From: Megaustenia siamemsis
Lineage: Eukaryota; Mollusca; Gastropoda; Stylommatophora; Ariophantidae
Assembly (NCBI GenBank): GCA_032433765.1
Contig: JAVIAB010000101.1
Location: 59,579,592-59,643,591, forward strand
Length of the DNA stretch: 64,000 nucleotides
Direction: 5' to 3'
Made by a program: the position numbers and the translations under genes. Shown piece after piece: positions 45,290-56,159 of the stretch. Numbering within the stretch: position 1 is the stretch's first letter; each line of letters begins with the position of its first letter. A model generated the notes under the pieces. The model saw nothing but the letters and a program-made list of their open reading frames with translations, was not told where the DNA came from and ran no database searches.

Positions 45290-45785
45290 AACATTGCATT
45301 CACCATGGCCCGTCTGAAAATAATCTATGTCTCTTGCCTGGTCTCCCACAAAACATTGCATTCACCACGGCCTGTCTGAAATAATCTCTGTCTTGTGCCT
45401 GTCTCCCACAGAACGTTGCATTCACAACGGCCTGTTTGAAATAATCTATGTTTCTAGCCAGATCTCTCACAGAACGTTGCATTTACCACGGCCTGTCTGA
45501 AATAATCTCCGTTTCTAGTCAGATCTTTCACAGAACGTTACATTCACCACAGCCCGTATGACAAAAAATATCTGCCTCTAGTCAGATCTCCAACAGAACC
45601 TTTAATTGACCATGGTTCGTCTGAAAAGAAATATGTCTCTAGCCTTGTCTTCCATGAACGCTGCATTCACCCAGGTAGGTTTTTAAAAGAATTATCTGGC
45701 TCTCGCCAGAACTCCCACATAATGCTGCTTTCACTGAGATCCGCCTAAAAGAAATATGTCTCTAGCCAGATCTCCCACTTCTTCA
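45290..45785 (-). repeat. 61-bp array derived from a LINE C-terminus, about 8 copies
   Basis: Units of 60-63 bp start near 45290, 45352, 45412, 45473, 45534, 45595, 45657 and 45720. On the reverse strand a unit reads about 20 residues, DLARDRDYFRQAVVNATFCG-like. This continues in register from the LINE C-terminal sequence at 45915-45785 (EVGDLARDIF). Divergence increases toward the LINE side. Confidence 0.8.
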
Positions 45786-45915
45786 ATTGGCATGTTCAGT
45801 GTCTTATTGGTGTCTTGAAACCACTTTCTTCTCGGTCTGCCCATAATGCCTCGCCCAGGAACCATGCCTTCCGATATTGTTCTTTCCAGGTTGCTGTATC
45901 CTTTAACGTGGTCAT
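45780..45915 (-). mobile_element. LINE C-terminal fragment at the end of the 61-bp array
   Basis: The reverse strand reads HVKGYSNLERTISEGMVPGR, GIMGRPRRKWFQDTNKTLN and MPIEEVGDLARDIF. This is the usual G(R/K)xxxGRPRRxWxxD...AxDR end of EN-RT LINEs. The repeats to its left continue the same reading direction. Confidence 0.8.
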
Positions 45916-45965
45916 AACATTACATTTTCTTTTTTTCTATTTACTCTATGTATAACATTTTAATA

Positions 45966-46222
45966 GGGAGCCGCGATAGCTCAGTGGTTAGTGAACTGGA
46001 CTACCACGGACAAGGGGTAGGGTTCGATCCCAACCGACGGCTCCGGGTTCACCCAGCCTTAAATGGGTACCGAATTTTTTCTGGGAAAGTAAAGCAGCAC
46101 GGGCGTAATACTAACCACATTACCCCAAAAATAATGTGCTGAAGGTCTGTAAAATATAAGGTCACTAACACCATATTTCCCTATACGCCACTTGGCGTGA
46201 CGGGGGTACTTTCCTTTTTTTT
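45966..46222 (+). mobile_element. SINE-1 copy e, full length
   Basis: Flanked by the perfect 14-bp duplication ATAACATTTTAATA (45952-45965 and 46223-46236). The 257-bp element runs from GGGAGCCGCGATAGCTCAGT (box A) and GGTTCGATCCC (perfect box B). The centre has CACCCAGCCTTAAATGGGTACC and ACCACATTACCCCA. The end is GCCACTTGGCGTGACGGGGG + TACTTTCC(T)n. The best reference copy for this family here. Confidence 0.95.
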
Positions 46223-46236
46223 ATAACATTTTAATA

Positions 46237-47706
46237 AGATGCCTTACGAAGACTTAAAAGTCGCTATTTTATTGTGCCAAATCTGAACCTTATTTAACCC
46301 ACTCAATTTAAACCATTGACATTGAAAATAACATATGGACGCAAACAGTAACGTGTATCTGCTTAATTGATAAAACATTGGCACTATGTAACAACATAGG
46401 AAATCAAGCAATATTGTGTTATTAGTTTAAATAACAAACCATTAAATCAGGTAACAACACAATGAAGCAAGTAATATGTTGTTCAACATGTAACGTGATA
46501 CCATATTTAATGTTCACACACACATCTTTGATCTTGCTACTTACACTCCGTCTTTTTCTAACCACAGTGGCAAGCTGTGGAGACACCGGGATTTTGATTC
46601 TTTAAAAAAATAAATCGATACACATCTTCTATTTTCTTTCTCTCTTTCTTTACTGCCAAGAGACAATTAGTGTATGCTGCATATTTGTTAATAACACTAA
46701 AGAAGACTGTTATAAAATATGTTTCTATCGAAGAACAACGTTCGATAAGGAGTACACCCAAACAAATCACACCACGCACGAATGCACTTAAGATATCAGA
46801 AGAATACATGTTCCACACTGTTAGAGAAATGGTGAATAGCAAGTCTGATAACCTGAGTATAACTTCTAAACAGCTTTGTCAGAATTTCAAGAGATTAGTG
46901 GTCTAATGGATGCCTTCACTATTCAATATACAAGGAAGTGGATATACTAGCCACAAAAGGAGGGAAATTCCCAAATAGAGACTATCTGGTTATGTCTCAT
47001 CATAAATGGGAAATACCTCTCAAAGTGGAAACAAGATCATGCAAAACACAACCCTGGACGAGGGTGGGTACTAGCAGCTCTCAGGGACAGATAACATCAT
47101 CATGTTCCGCTCCCGCATTGGTCAATCCAGAATCAGGTACCACATGTGCTAAAACTGAAGAGATGCACCAGAAGTCCGTGCCACTTCTCCCTGTTGTCAC
47201 GACACACTCTACAAGCCTGCCCCCACACTACACAAACTTAAATAGGTAAACATGGCGCGTGTTCTTTATCTTGAAAGAGGAACTCTTGCAACAAAAATTC
47301 TCAAACATACTTAATACAAAAATATGAACCCAAATCTGAATAATTCATGATCGCTGAAAAAAAATGAGTTAGCATGATTGTTTATGTCTTGAGTTTGAAA
47401 ACCTGAAAAAAGAATTATTGGACAATTTACAAAAATAAAATGACTGCAATCGTAATAGGGGCAGGAGATAATGACAGTCGTCCGTGCATTCTGGAAGCGG
47501 TGGAATGGTTCTTCACCAGTCAGCAACATTTCCAACACCAGTTGTTACGGTTACTGACAACACCAGCATATGTTAACATTTTGACATTTCACTTCAATGA
47601 TATATCATCTCTAGTTCTCCTAATTGATACGCTGGCCAGGTTAGTCTTCTTGATGCAAATTTGGGATGTTAAAAATATGTCTTTGTTTTTAACAAGCCCA
47701 CGTAAA
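46237..47706. other. No gene identified; several short open frames
   Basis: Plus-strand frames at 46670-46906 (78 codons), 46938-47249 (103 codons) and 47440-47721 (93 codons) have no recognisable domain, no repeat similarity within the window and no obvious splice structure. This is one of few stretches free of visible repeats, so a host exon cannot be ruled out. Confidence 0.3.
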
Positions 47707-47920
47707 TGTCTATGTGGTTGAGTGGTTAGTGTGTTTGCTTCCTGATCAGAAGGGTCCGGATTCGATCTCCGGATGTGACTGATTTTCTTTTTCGGACCGA
47801 CAAAGATCCGGTGTTCACCCAGCGTTATGAAAACCATATATTTGTGCTGGGAAGTAAAAACTGCCTAGCGTGATGCCATCACATCACCCATTAATGTGGA
47901 TTAAAATTAAGGAGAAAATA
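47707..47920 (+). mobile_element. SINE-2 (second tRNA-derived family)
   Basis: The head TGTGGTTGAGTGGTTAGTGTG is box A, and GGATTCGATCTCC is box B. The body shares GTTCACCCAGCGTTATGAAAACC, GCTGGGAAGTAAA and CATCACCCATTAATGTGG with the centre of SINE-1. The head is a different tRNA type from SINE-1. Confidence 0.8.
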
Positions 47921-48300
47921 TGGTTATCACTGAATTCCCTATATGATAACAAGTCGTGTGTGAATGTTTCTAACTTGAATTACTCATATGTCGGCTGCTC
48001 ATAAACATCATTTCAGTTAATCTGAAGTCTCATACACCGACTTGGGAGATACACATTCTTGTTATTATTCTTATGGAAGGATCTGCCTTTGTCTTTTGAT
48101 TTTTCACTTACTTTTCTTTTAACAAATTTGACTGTGTGTTTGTCCTGATTTCTGCTGTTTTATGTATTTCTAACACATGTGACATATGGTGTATAGTAAC
48201 ATTATATTAGCTAGTTATGTACAAGTCATTTAATCTGTTGCTTCTGTACATAAGGAATACTTCAATATTCACAATCCTCAGTCTGCTCCTATTTCAAACG
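47921..48300. other. No gene recognised
   Basis: AT-rich sequence, no signatures. Confidence 0.45.
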
Positions 48301-48301
48301 T

Positions 48302-48562
48302 GAGTTATTCAATATATCACGTGACTTCAGTTGATCTATTCAATATATCATGTGACTTCAGTTGATCTATTTAATATATCATGTAACTTCAGTTGATCTA
48401 TTCAATATATCATGTGACTTCAGTTGATCTATTCAATATATCACGTGACTTCAGTTGATCTAGTCAATATATCACGTGACTTCAGTTGATCTATTCAATA
48501 TATCATGTGACTTCAGTTGATCTATTTAATATATCATGTAACTTCAGTTGATCTATTTAATG
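48302..48562. repeat. 31-bp tandem repeat, about 8 copies
   Basis: TTCAATATATCA(C/T)GTGACTT + CAGTTGATCTA repeats at 31 bp (48308, 48339 and on). Each unit carries CACGTG or CATGTG. Confidence 0.97.
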
Positions 48563-48619
48563 TGTCAGTGCGTAGCACCAACGCTCCGCTTAGGTATAAG
48601 GAAGAACACCCAGTCAGAA

Positions 48620-49440
48620 ACGATGGGCAGTGTGTGGGGAGGTAGGATGGGCAGAGTGTGGGGGGCAGGATGGATAGAGTGTCGGAGAGGATGGGCAGTG
48701 TGTGGGGAGGTAGGATGGGCAGAGTGTGGGGGGCAGGATGGACAGAGTGTCGGGGAGGATGGGCAGTGTGTGGGGAGGTAGGATGGGCAGAATGTGGGGG
48801 GCAGGATGGACAGAGTGTCGGGGAGGATGGGCAGTGTGGGAGAGCAAAGGCAGGTTGGACAGTGTGGGGGAGGATGGGCAGTGTGGGGGAGCAAAGGCAG
48901 GTTGAACAGTGTGGGGGAGGAAGGGCAGTGTGGGGAAGGGATAGGCAGGATGTACAGAGTGGGGGGGGCAGTATGGGCAGTGTGGGGAAGGATAGGCAGA
49001 ATGGTCAGAGGGGGGGATGGGCAGTGTGGGGAGGGGATAGAAAGGATGGGCAGTGTGGGGGATGGGCAGTGTGGGGAGGGGATAAACAGGATGGGCAGAG
49101 TGGGGGATGGGCAGTGTGGGCGATGATAGGCAGAATGGACAGAGGGGGGGGCAGGATAGGCAGTGTAGGGGAGGATAGGCAGAATGGACAGAGTGGGGGC
49201 ATTATGGGCAGCGTGGGGGAGGAATAGGCAGGAAAGACAAAGTGGGGGGAGGATGGGCAATGTGGAGGAGGATAGGCAGAATAGACACAAGTGGGGGGGG
49301 GGTTGGGCAGTGTGGGGAAGGGATAGGCAGGATGAGCAGAGTGGGGGGGGCAGGATGGGCAGTGTGGGGGAGGGATAAGCAGGATGTACAGATTGGTGGG
49401 GCAGGATGGGTAGAGTGGGGGGGGTGCAAGATAGACAGAA
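48620..49440. repeat. G-rich minisatellite with a 68-bp higher-order unit
   Basis: The left part has exact 68-bp units (GATGGGCAGTGTG at 48622, 48690, 48758 and 48826). The right part is made of looser units of about 20-40 bp: (G)n + AGGATGGGCAGTGTG. The plus strand is strongly G-rich with many runs of four to nine G. Long Pro/Ser/Cys-rich open frames on the minus strand (up to 301 codons) are a product of the repeat. Confidence 0.95.
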
Positions 49441-50344
49441 TGGATCCAACATGCGCTGGCCAGCATCCACTCAAAGAGAAGGAAAACGCGTAAATACAGA
49501 TCCAGGCTGCTAAAGACGGCTCATGTTTCAGAGAAAAACCATGCTGGACTCACATGCATATACGCGAACTGACCATAAGATAAGCTCCTCATGTGACATG
49601 AAGACATTCTTACCTCTTCATGATGAAAGAGGGCAGAAAGTCATTTTCGCATGATCACAAGGCTTGGGCGCTGATGTAGAAGGTATTTTAGTTCTATATT
49701 TCATTTCTTAGAGTGTAAAAAAAAGAGGATACATCTAATTGCAACAGCGGGTTACATAAAGTAACAAATACTCCATTTATCAAAGTTGCACCGTCTTAGA
49801 AATTACAAAGCACCTTGGACTTTAATTCATTGTATTAAGTATTGTACTGAAAACACCAAACAGGCAAATAAGAAAGTTGAAAAATGACCTCTTTACGCCT
49901 TATGACTTATAGGAAATGACGTGCCAGTTTAGGTTAAACAAATAGAAACAGATGAGACTTATTACATGTCTTGACAGACACAATGATAATACGATTTTCG
50001 GGACCACATTTTTTCACAATTTCTAATACATTTGTGGATAATATGGACAGCATCGGGTCAAGCCGCTCATACTTTATAAAATAAATAATATACTAGCCAT
50101 TTTAGGTATTATCTGAACGAAGACGCCGTGTTGTTAAAATAAGAAGAGTACACCAGTGAGAATTGAAGCCGGTAATTCCGATCAGCTATAATACTCTCAG
50201 CTCAGCGTTGTGCCTTCATTGCAGTTTATACACATTTGGTTAGCATGACACTGAATCAAGAAATAATTAAAAGTCAATGTGTTCCTTCATTAGTGAAACT
50301 TGCACATAATAAAAAGATGGCAATGGAAGGATACAATCAGTAAC
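49441..50344. other. No gene recognised
   Basis: Unique-looking AT-rich sequence without repeats or frames of note. Confidence 0.45.
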
Positions 50345-50702
50345 TGACAAATTATGGAATGACACCGGTCAAATACCAGTGGAAAAAGAGATATACCGAT
50401 GACGATGACGCTGGATAGGACGCACATGCGGAAGCAAGTTGAGAGTATTACACAACATGCAATTTTTCGAATCTTTAAAGAAAATACAAAGAGAAAGACC
50501 AACATACTCTTGGAGAAGACAGATAGAAGCAGAGATGAAGATGATGGGGAAGACAAGGAATGGTCTTAAAAGAATGGCAAGAAACAGAACGGCTTGGAAA
50601 GTGTTTTTTGAAGACCTCGACTCCATAGGGAGCTAACAGTGTTTGTAGAAGACCTATTCTCTATAGGGAGTTGTAAAGTAGAAGAGGAAGAAGAAGAAGA
50701 AG
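50345..50702 (+). mobile_element. LINE L-B fragment with (GAA)n tail
   Basis: Reads LWNDTGQIPVEKEIYR, RWIGRT, RVLHNMQFFESL, SWRRQIEAEMKMMGK, LKRMARNRTAWKVFFEDLDS and a stop at about 50636. An imperfect repeat of the last 40 bp (GAAGACCT...ATAGGGAG) follows, then AGAAGAGGAAGAAGAAGAAG. Confidence 0.87.
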
Positions 50703-51058
50703 CTGTTCTGGAGAAAATGAAATCCTCTACCAAAATGTAATTTTCTTGATATTTCCATTTTTAACTAGGTTGTGCCTTTTGACTAGTAACTGTTAATATG
50801 TACCGTGTTAAAATAACCATCCACCTCCATCTCACAGGTAGCGACCCATCACACAAAACGGTCCTAAATACAAATCTACATTATTCTTTTATGTCACAAA
50901 ATTGTAGAAAAAAAATTGTTGTCGCCAAATATTATCATTATATAATGTTCATCTCCTTATTATAATGTACACACACGAGCCGGTCTCACCGCAACTGTCT
51001 CTTCCTTGTGCTTACACCACTAATGATAAATCTGCCCCTTCCTTTTGTTTCAGCCAAA
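50703..51058. other. No gene recognised
   Basis: AT-rich sequence between an L-B 3' end and SINE-3; nothing identified. Confidence 0.4.
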
Positions 51059-51381
51059 GTGGGGCTTGGTAGCCTAGTTGGGAAAGCCACCCAACTGAAG
51101 TATCTGCATTTGGACAACCCGTATTTGATTCCCCCTGGCAGCATTGACAGCTGTACTCGTGGTTGGAAAAAGAAATGCCACCGCTGTTGACCCAGCCTCT
51201 GGCAGAAATGGGTACCAGGGTATTACTCTGTGAAGGTGAGGAATGTCTCCTCCCTATGTGCGTTTCGATGCTTCAAGCTGCACTATCCAGTGTCTCCGAA
51301 CACTCTGGATAGACGGCCGAGCACATATGGATGGAAACTCTCATACTAAAACGCCGATTTCAGGCTCGCACTTTACATTTA
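51059..51381 (+). mobile_element. SINE-3 copy a (third tRNA-derived family)
   Basis: The head GGGGCTTGGTAGCCTAGTTGGG is box-A-like, and CCCGTATTTGATTCCCCC is a degenerate box B. The centre has TTGACCCAGCCTCTGG and AAATGGGTACCAGGG. The tail is CGGCCGAGCACATATGGATG ... CTCATACTAAAACGCCG. A SINE-1 copy is inserted at its 3' end. Confidence 0.8.
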
Positions 51382-51633
51382 AGTCAAGTACCCCCGTCAA
51401 GCCAAGTGGCGTAAAGGGAATATGGTGTTAGTGACCATATATTTTACAGACCTTCGGCACATGATTTTTGGGGTAATGTGGTCGGTATTACGCCCGTGCC
51501 GCTTCACTTTCCCTGAAAAAAATCAGGTACCCATTAAAGGCTGGGTGAACCCGGAAGTCGTCGGTTGGGATCGAACCCTACCTCTTGTCCTTTGTAGTCC
51601 AGTTCACTAACCACTGAGCTATCGCGGCTCCCT
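51382..51633 (-). mobile_element. SINE-1 copy f, full length, nested
   Basis: 252 bp flanked by the perfect 13-bp duplication CACTTTACATTTA (51369-51381 and 51634-51646). Reverse-strand boxes: GCGATAGCTCAGTGGTTAGTG and GGTTCGATCCCAACC, both intact. Little diverged from copy e, so a relatively young insertion. Confidence 0.95.
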
Positions 51634-51646
51634 CACTTTACATTTA

Positions 51647-52019
51647 CCTATAGCAAAATGATGTAAAATAAAAACGATTGCTGCGTCCTAAGTGTCTGAC
51701 CAGACATCGATCTTTACACTTCACCACCATGAACGATTTGAAAATATCATTTCCATTTTGGGAACACTTCAATCATTACTTTTATGTTGAATTTTAAATT
51801 GTTTAGTGCTCGTACGTGTTTGATATTCTAGTTAAATTTGTTTGCAGTCAGTTCCGGACAATTTCAATCAACGATGTATGTCGGTCACTACTACGTAGCT
51901 TTCCGATTCTGGTTAAATGGCTCTAGGTTGCCCTTTACAAACTCAAATGTATGGGATATATATAGCTCATCAATCACAATACTCACTTCGTGCATCAATA
52001 CTCCAATCTGAAATAAAAC
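51647..52019. other. No gene recognised
   Basis: AT-rich sequence between SINE-1 copy f and an R430 copy; nothing identified. Confidence 0.4.
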
Positions 52020-52452
52020 ATGATTATGGTTATGGAAGGCCCCGGTATCACTGCAATATAATTAAAATCCATAATTGTTCAAACACCCGTGCCAGTGGAA
52101 TCATCATAATTAATATATCATCTCCCAAACAAAGAAAGGTAGCTGCAGTCCCCATCATAGCAGCCTCAGCACACGCCAAAACACATAATGCGAAACAACA
52201 CATAAAGTGATCACATCATCTATTCCCCGTCATACAATATCATCATCCGTCGTAAGCAATTAGAATATCGAAACACGATCAAAATGGATGAAAGTCACAG
52301 CTCACGGTGTGAACAGAGTACTTATCTCAGTAGCTCTGGCAGCAAGCTTGCCTTGGAATATGAGAAAAATGCAACAATGAACACTTTTCAAACACATCCT
52401 TTAAGGGTTCACGCCGCTTATCCGCCATATTGACCATTTAACAACAAGTTTG
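52020..52452 (-). mobile_element. R430 repeat copy, longest minus-strand copy
   Basis: On the reverse strand it runs from GGTCAATATGGCGGATAAGC through TTGTTGCA...TCTCATATTCCAAG, GAGCTACTGAGATAAGTACTCTG and CATTTTGATCGTGTTTCGATA to TTCCATAACCATAATCATG. The opening motif recurs reversed at 52601-52621, followed there by GGAAGTTCAAATCC as at 42.47 kb. The true 5' end may therefore be rearranged here. Confidence 0.88.
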
Positions 52453-52639
52453 TATTACTATCGAAATATGAAATTTCGTCTACTGAAACATGCACTTTAC
52501 TTTAATAGATATCTATTTGACATATATTGCTATTGGTTGTTACGCATTAAACTTGTAATGAATTTACACTTCTAAAAATTGTATTATATATACTCCCTGC
52601 CGCCTATCCGCCATATTGACCGGAAGTTCAAATCCTGCT

Positions 52640-53159
52640 GAAATTGTTCATCGTCATATATTTATTTTTTTTAATGTAGACATTATATATATATGCATAT
52701 GTGTGTGTGTGGGAACATTTGATATTATCAGAGTGCATGTGTGTAGATAGTAGGTTATTGCTGAATAATACACACTTTTCCATGTTGGAATTTTTCATTT
52801 CAGGAAATAGTTAATCACGAAGAAAGATAGGAACAATTTAGTCTCATGTGTGACTGAAAACAACACAACATATGGCACAACAACAAAATCATTAAAACTC
52901 GTTTATGAGCGACAGCCATCCGACCTTGCAACAAGCAACCATTCAGTGGTTACAATACAATAATTTACCCTAGCAAAACGCTACCATGCAGTTTATTGTG
53001 TAAATAAAAATAATAACAATCATAGCAAATACAACATTTGAGACTGTAGTGTGTAAACCACGTTTCTCAGCACACTTGTAAGTAACACAAATAACTGTGT
53101 CCCCTAAGAAACGAGCACACTGGTAGCGTGGTTGTTTTGTGTATTGAGCACGTGACGTA
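52640..53159. other. No gene recognised
   Basis: AT-rich with a short TG run near 52700. The minus-strand frame 53209-52970 starts in LINE sequence and is otherwise unremarkable. Confidence 0.4.
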
Positions 53160-53412
53160 TCATCATAAAGTACCGTGCCTGTGGTGAAGTTGATCATGTC
53201 TCTCCACAACTCTCGACCTCAACATTTAATTATCATTTCTGTTGATGACCTTCTGCCAAACCATTGTCATAAGCTGTCTGATATATTTTCTCTTTGTTTC
53301 CCTCTATCTCTTTGTCCCTTAATTTTCCCAGTTTTTACAATATATTCCAGCCGTTCCCTTCTCATAAGATGGTCAAAATGATGATTGTTCATCCTAATAA
53401 TGGAACTTAGCT
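53160..53412 (-). mobile_element. LINE L-A fragment, C-terminus and 3' end
   Basis: The reverse strand reads HLMRRERLEYIVKTGKIKGQ, RDRGKQRENI, RELWRDMINFTTGT and ATGATAC at the 3' end. Strongly 5' truncated. Confidence 0.82.
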
Positions 53413-54034
53413 CTATCTTTGCTTACATGCACACATATCAATTACGTTCGTTTGTAAATGGAAGCTATCTTTCATAACAATTTACTCACACATCTGATGT
53501 AATAACGATAGTTCAAAGTTGTGATTGTAACAAAAGAAAGAAATAGTAAAGAGAATCACATTTTGTTAATATTTTCATGCTCTCCTTAAACCCCTAATAT
53601 TTAATGCGTTCGCTTATCTTACCTGCCCAACAACGGAATTAGACTAGAAAGTAAAGAATTTGCAAGTTCCATAAATTAACAAAATATTGCATCAAAATAT
53701 CACTGAAATGTTTACAAATGTTCATATTGATGAATCAGTTAATGAAGCGTTTAAGCGTTATTACCGTAAGGTTCGATTGTACCGAACATGGCCTGTTTAT
53801 CAAATATAACCTTATCTAGACGTGTTGTCGTAAAGTTAGTCCTATTTACGCATCGGTTTTTACTATTATTCTGAAGGATGCTATTGATTTTTCGATATTC
53901 TTGCTTCAATGTCTTAGAAAAATAACACATCTCCACTGCACAGATTATACATGTCAACTATTTACAAATCGGTTCTATTTGCTGTGTTAACGAATACTTA
54001 TTACTAATAAATACATGACTAACAAAGCAGAATA
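53413..54034. other. No gene recognised
   Basis: AT-rich, no signatures. Confidence 0.45.
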
Positions 54035-54560
54035 GCGCAGGTCAAAATAGCATTCCAGAAAATAAAAATATCTTATGGAACAAATCTATGTAAAAATAGA
54101 TAAGAGAAAGAGTCAACCGGTACTATATAGAACCATTTCTGACCTATGGAAGCCAATCATTGACAGTAGACAAACACATGAAAAAACGGTTAGAGACAAC
54201 AGAGATGGGATTTCTCAGAAGAATGTTGAAAGTTTCCTGGACAGTTAAAAAGACCAATGAGAGAATTCTCAAAGAGGCTAACACAAAGAGAGAGCTTCTA
54301 AAAGAACTTCAGAAATAAACAGTCAACATTTTTCTGGCACATCATGAGAAAAGTAAAGTTGGAATACTTGGTTACAACAGGTAAAATAAAATGAAAGAGA
54401 GATCGCGGACGATACAAGAGAGAAAATACGATATATCTTGTTGTCATAGCATGGGAAACAGTCAACAAAAGAATTGATACGAAGCACTGTAGATAGAAGA
54501 TTGTGGAAAAAACATGATCGCCTACGCCAGCCGGTGTGACACATGATGATGATGACTGCA
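54035..54560 (+). mobile_element. LINE L-A fragment, C-terminus and 3' end
   Basis: Contains (in three frames) RLETTEMGFLRRMLKVSW, NERILKEANTKRELLKELQ, GHIM, LEYLVTTGKIK, KRDRGRY and SPTPAGVTH before a TGATGATGATGA tail. Same subfamily as 29.94-30.36 kb. Confidence 0.85.
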
Positions 54561-54584
54561 TACTTCCCCTCTAGATAGACTAGC

Positions 54585-55125
54585 TCGCTCAGGTAAAAGC
54601 AGCTTTACAAGAAAATGAGGAAGATACTGTGGAATTCATTTTGACAAAGGAAACAAGAAAAATAGTTCTTATATGTTATGTAGAGTCAATCTTAACATAT
54701 GGATTTGATACATGGGAAAAAGGACAACATACAGGAAAATCACTGTAGGCTGTAGAAATGTAGTTTTACAGAAGAATGTGTTGAGAATACCACGGACAGC
54801 TAAGAAGAGTATATTGAAGACGTTATGAAAGAGGCCAAAGGAACAATAGAGCTAATTTCCAATATTATTAATAAACAATCATAATGTTTTGGCAATGTAA
54901 TGAGAAGGGAACAGCTGGAATATATTGTGAAAACTGGGAAAATTGAGGGGCGAAGAGATAGAGCGAAGCTAAGAGAAAAGATACCAGACAACTTCAGAGA
55001 ATGGCCTGGCAGGAGGTCAAAACCAGAAATGATAAATAACTGTCGAGGTCGAGAGTTGTGGAGAGACATGATCATCTACGGTAACAGGCATTGTACTTGA
55101 TGGTGATGATAATTATCTTTGGATA
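54585..55125 (+). mobile_element. LINE L-A fragment, C-terminus and 3' end
   Basis: Starts in the RT thumb (VESILTYGFDTWEKGQ), then FYRRM, then an intact 66-codon end: MRREQLEYIVKTGKIEGRRD, RSKPEMINNCRGRELWRDMI, IYGNRHCT and a stop, followed by TGATGGTGATGATAA. Directly follows another L-A 3' end in the same orientation. Confidence 0.87.
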
Positions 55126-56159
55126 AGTAAATTTCACATTGGCCAGAGTCACGATAACGTTTTGTATATTTAATATAAAAATGTTGGTGTCGTGGTGTCG
55201 GGTCTCGGGTGTATGCTCACAAAACAATATCTTGATCCGCAAACTATTACTAGAGCAATAGCTTAGATCATTGGTGAAGGTCTTCTACACAACGACTTGA
55301 ATCGGAGAGGTCAGTTATACGACTGTGTAGTTTCTGGGCAATATAAACATTACGAAACCATTGTATGTGTGTGTGTGTGTGGGTGTGTGTGTGTGTGTGT
55401 GTGATGTCACAAATGAAAACCACTTTAACAAAATATCATTATTTGAAATGTGGAGAATGTACTAGACTGAGGACATCTTCACCTATCAATGATGCAACAT
55501 TTGTAATATTAGAACTAAATTATCCCTTTATAACCTTGCAGAACTTATTCTCCACGAGTCTCAATGCTACTTCATAGCCGGGGGATCAACTATAGACATG
55601 ATTTTCACACTTGAAAAGGATGGAAAACAACGTGGATCAGTGTTGTTCATTCTGTGTGTTTGTCAAACATTAGTAGAATTAGCCACCAGAGAAACTGCTC
55701 GACAATAACAAAACCTCAAGAAAGTACACAATAGCCTTCACTAGACCGTCTAACAAGACGAAAAGGTCCATATATAGATAATACTTTTAGATGTAAACAA
55801 GCAGCTGTGTATTACATATATTATTTAATCTGTTCTCTAGTCAATAGTGGTGCGTTCATCGTGTCTTGCTTGTAAATAGTATACTTGGTATTGTGCCTTT
55901 ACATCATTACATTTCGCTGTAGCTGTCTGCCCATGAGTGATTTGAACTGAATTGTCGCTCACGTGTTGTTGGTGATTCACACTTACAGTAATTGTATTCT
56001 ATGTTGTCGTGGTACACGTTTACAGATGTTGATCACTGTGTCCATGCAATTGATAACGATACAATCACACATATGCTATAACTGCTATATTTGGTACAAG
56101 TTTCCTGCACCGGCTAAAAAGAGTAAATATGTATTTTTCTCAACAAAGTAAAGTAAAGA
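55126..56159. other. No gene recognised; contains a (TG)n microsatellite
   Basis: A TG run with one interruption lies at 55366-55403. The rest shows no coding or repeat signature. Confidence 0.5.

Noticed and set aside
45966..46040. tRNA gene with intact A and B boxes
   Set aside because: The tRNA-like head is followed by a conserved body of about 180 bp repeated at six places with target-site duplications, so it is a SINE promoter. The predicted cloverleaf is incomplete.
48565..49470. 301-residue proline/serine-rich minus-strand protein
   Set aside because: Entirely inside the G-rich minisatellite; several overlapping frames on both strands are equally open.
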